Source: Synergistaceae bacterium
Lineage (GTDB): Bacteria > Synergistota > Synergistia > Synergistales > Synergistaceae
DNA: 6,828 bases
Reading direction: 5' to 3'
NCBI GenBank assembly: GCA_031273585.1
Contig: JAISRP010000165.1
Span: forward strand, 1-6,828
Positions 6,388-6,828 of this stretch are shown here, piece after piece. Under the pieces are notes generated by a model. It made no database searches. It was not told the DNA's origin and saw only the letters and a program-made list of their open reading frames with translations. The position numbers and the translations under genes are program-made. The stretch's first letter is position 1. Each line of letters opens with the position of its first letter.

Positions 6388-6423
6388 GATAAATTTTTAT
6401 TTTTATTTTTTGCGACTATCGGG
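6385..6423. repeat. 7-bp inverted repeat flanking a period-6 T-tract
   Basis: CCCGATA (6385-6391) and TATCGGG (6417-6423) are perfect inverted copies separated by 25 bp. Between them lie three T-runs (6394-6398, 6400-6404, 6406-6411) each separated by one A, a repeat of about 6 bp. The AT-rich island stands out in GC-rich DNA about 80-100 bp upstream of the operon -35 box. It could be a regulator-binding site or a flexible/melting element, but no function can be assigned. Confidence 0.45.
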
Positions 6424-6488
6424 CTAGATCATGCAGCCGATGGCAAGCCGATGTTTCGGCACTTGAGCCAAGCTAATGGTCATATAAT

Positions 6489-6828
6489 TTATGACGAGAA
6501 CGAGAGCATGGCTATTGCCTCGTCGCTCCCGACCCGGCAGTGATGGGTGTCGTTCAGCACGTAGAGGGAGGGCCTTCTCCCCCAGATGTCTATCACGGTA
6601 ATAGAGCAGTTGTCGAGCCTCATCTTCCACATGAGGTTTATGTCCTCGGCCTTCATCAGGGCCGCCAGCAGCGCCCTCAGGAGGGCGCCGTGCGCGACTA
6701 CGAAAGTCGAATTTCCAGGGAGGCCCGATTCCACTATATCCTCCGCCACGCGCGACGAGCGGGCCGTGACATCGTCGATCGCCTCCCCGTCCCGCGGCGT
6801 CACCGAAAACGGACGGGCCCGCCACCTG
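6489..6828 (-). CDS. histidine phosphatase family protein (phosphoglycerate-mutase-like), partial, 5' end outside window
   Basis: The frame is open to the window edge (no stop up to base 6828), so about 113 C-terminal residues are visible and the N-terminal part with the RHG phospho-histidine motif lies outside. Family marks are PRDGEAIDDVTAR, which aligns with the P-x-GES-x3-D-x3-R region and carries the acidic residue near the active site. VVAHGALLRALL holds the second catalytic histidine in the usual hydrophobic-HG-x2-R setting, and NCSITVID forms a C-terminal strand. Such enzymes are cytosolic and act on phosphosugars, nucleotides or cobalamin precursors (CobC/alpha-ribazole phosphatase, GpmB-like); the substrate cannot be told from this fragment. 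A GTG at 6803 is in frame but too far into the fold to be the true start. The gene ends with TAA and is separated from the sigma operon by about 250 bp and a promoter, so it is probably a different transcription unit. Confidence 0.86.
   Translation of the reverse strand, partial: RWRARPFSVTPRDGEAIDDVTARSSRVAEDIVESGLPGNSTFVVAHGALLRALLAALMKAEDINLMWKMRLDNCSITVIDIWGRRPSLYVLNDTHHCRVGSDEAIAMLSFSS

Noticed and set aside
6391..6411. T-tract as the U-run of an intrinsic terminator
   Set aside because: The T-run is on the plus strand, where there is no gene to terminate, and the hairpin is offset from it; for minus-strand transcripts it would be an A-run.
6447..6460. Small hairpin GCCGA-TGTT-TCGGC after the phosphatase stop, with AGCCGATG duplicated at 6435-6442 and 6446-6453
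   Set aside because: A 5-bp stem without a following U-run is too weak to call a terminator or RNA gene; the duplication may be chance.
6424..6825. An alternative minus-strand frame over the phosphatase region
   Set aside because: The histidine-phosphatase motifs (VVAHG, NCSITVID) are in the other frame; this one is Arg/Gly-rich and motif-free.
1..6828. tRNA, rRNA, CRISPR arrays, insertion sequences or phage attachment sites
   Set aside because: I saw no regularly spaced repeats, transposase-like products, or tRNA/rRNA-like sequence; the window is almost fully packed with the genes listed.

Overview
The window is a stretch of a GC-rich diderm (LPS-making) bacterial chromosome in which every supportable gene lies on the minus strand, so transcription runs from high to low coordinates. 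Heavy use of AGG (Arg) and ATA (Ile) codons, frequent GTG/TTG starts, and the outer-membrane/lipid A gene set would fit Synergistota. That placement is an inference from style only. No 16S or other taxonomic marker is present.

Layout in transcription order: (1) the 3' part of a histidine-phosphatase (phosphoglycerate-mutase-like) gene, 6828-6489, whose 5' end lies outside the window. (2) A 253-259 bp intergenic gap with nested inverted repeats, a periodic T-tract, and a good sigma-70-type promoter (TTCACA, 17 bp spacer, TATGAT). (3) A compact sigma-70-family sigma factor with regions 2 and 4 only. (4) After 3 nt, a single-pass membrane protein that I infer to be its anti-sigma partner. (5) bamA, an Omp85 protein with three POTRA domains and a 16-strand-type barrel. 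(6) An unrecognised exported protein, overlapping or abutting bamA. By eye its N-terminal two thirds fall into three POTRA-like beta-alpha-alpha-beta-beta units and its last ~140 residues into about 10 amphipathic strands. (7) lpxD. (8) After 3 nt, lpxC, cut by the window edge after 192 codons.

Genes 2-7 look like one operon: one strong promoter, short gaps (3, 60, overlap, 35 and 3 nt), and no convincing internal terminator. The set links a regulatory pair with the outer-membrane protein insertase (BamA) and the first committed steps of lipid A synthesis (LpxC, LpxD). This suggests a locus in which outer-membrane assembly and LPS production are co-expressed, possibly under feedback from a membrane-tethered anti-sigma factor. 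The small periplasmic chaperone gene (skp/ompH), which often sits between bamA and lpxD, is absent; the unknown POTRA/barrel-like protein occupies that slot. These two points are the most interesting features of the window.
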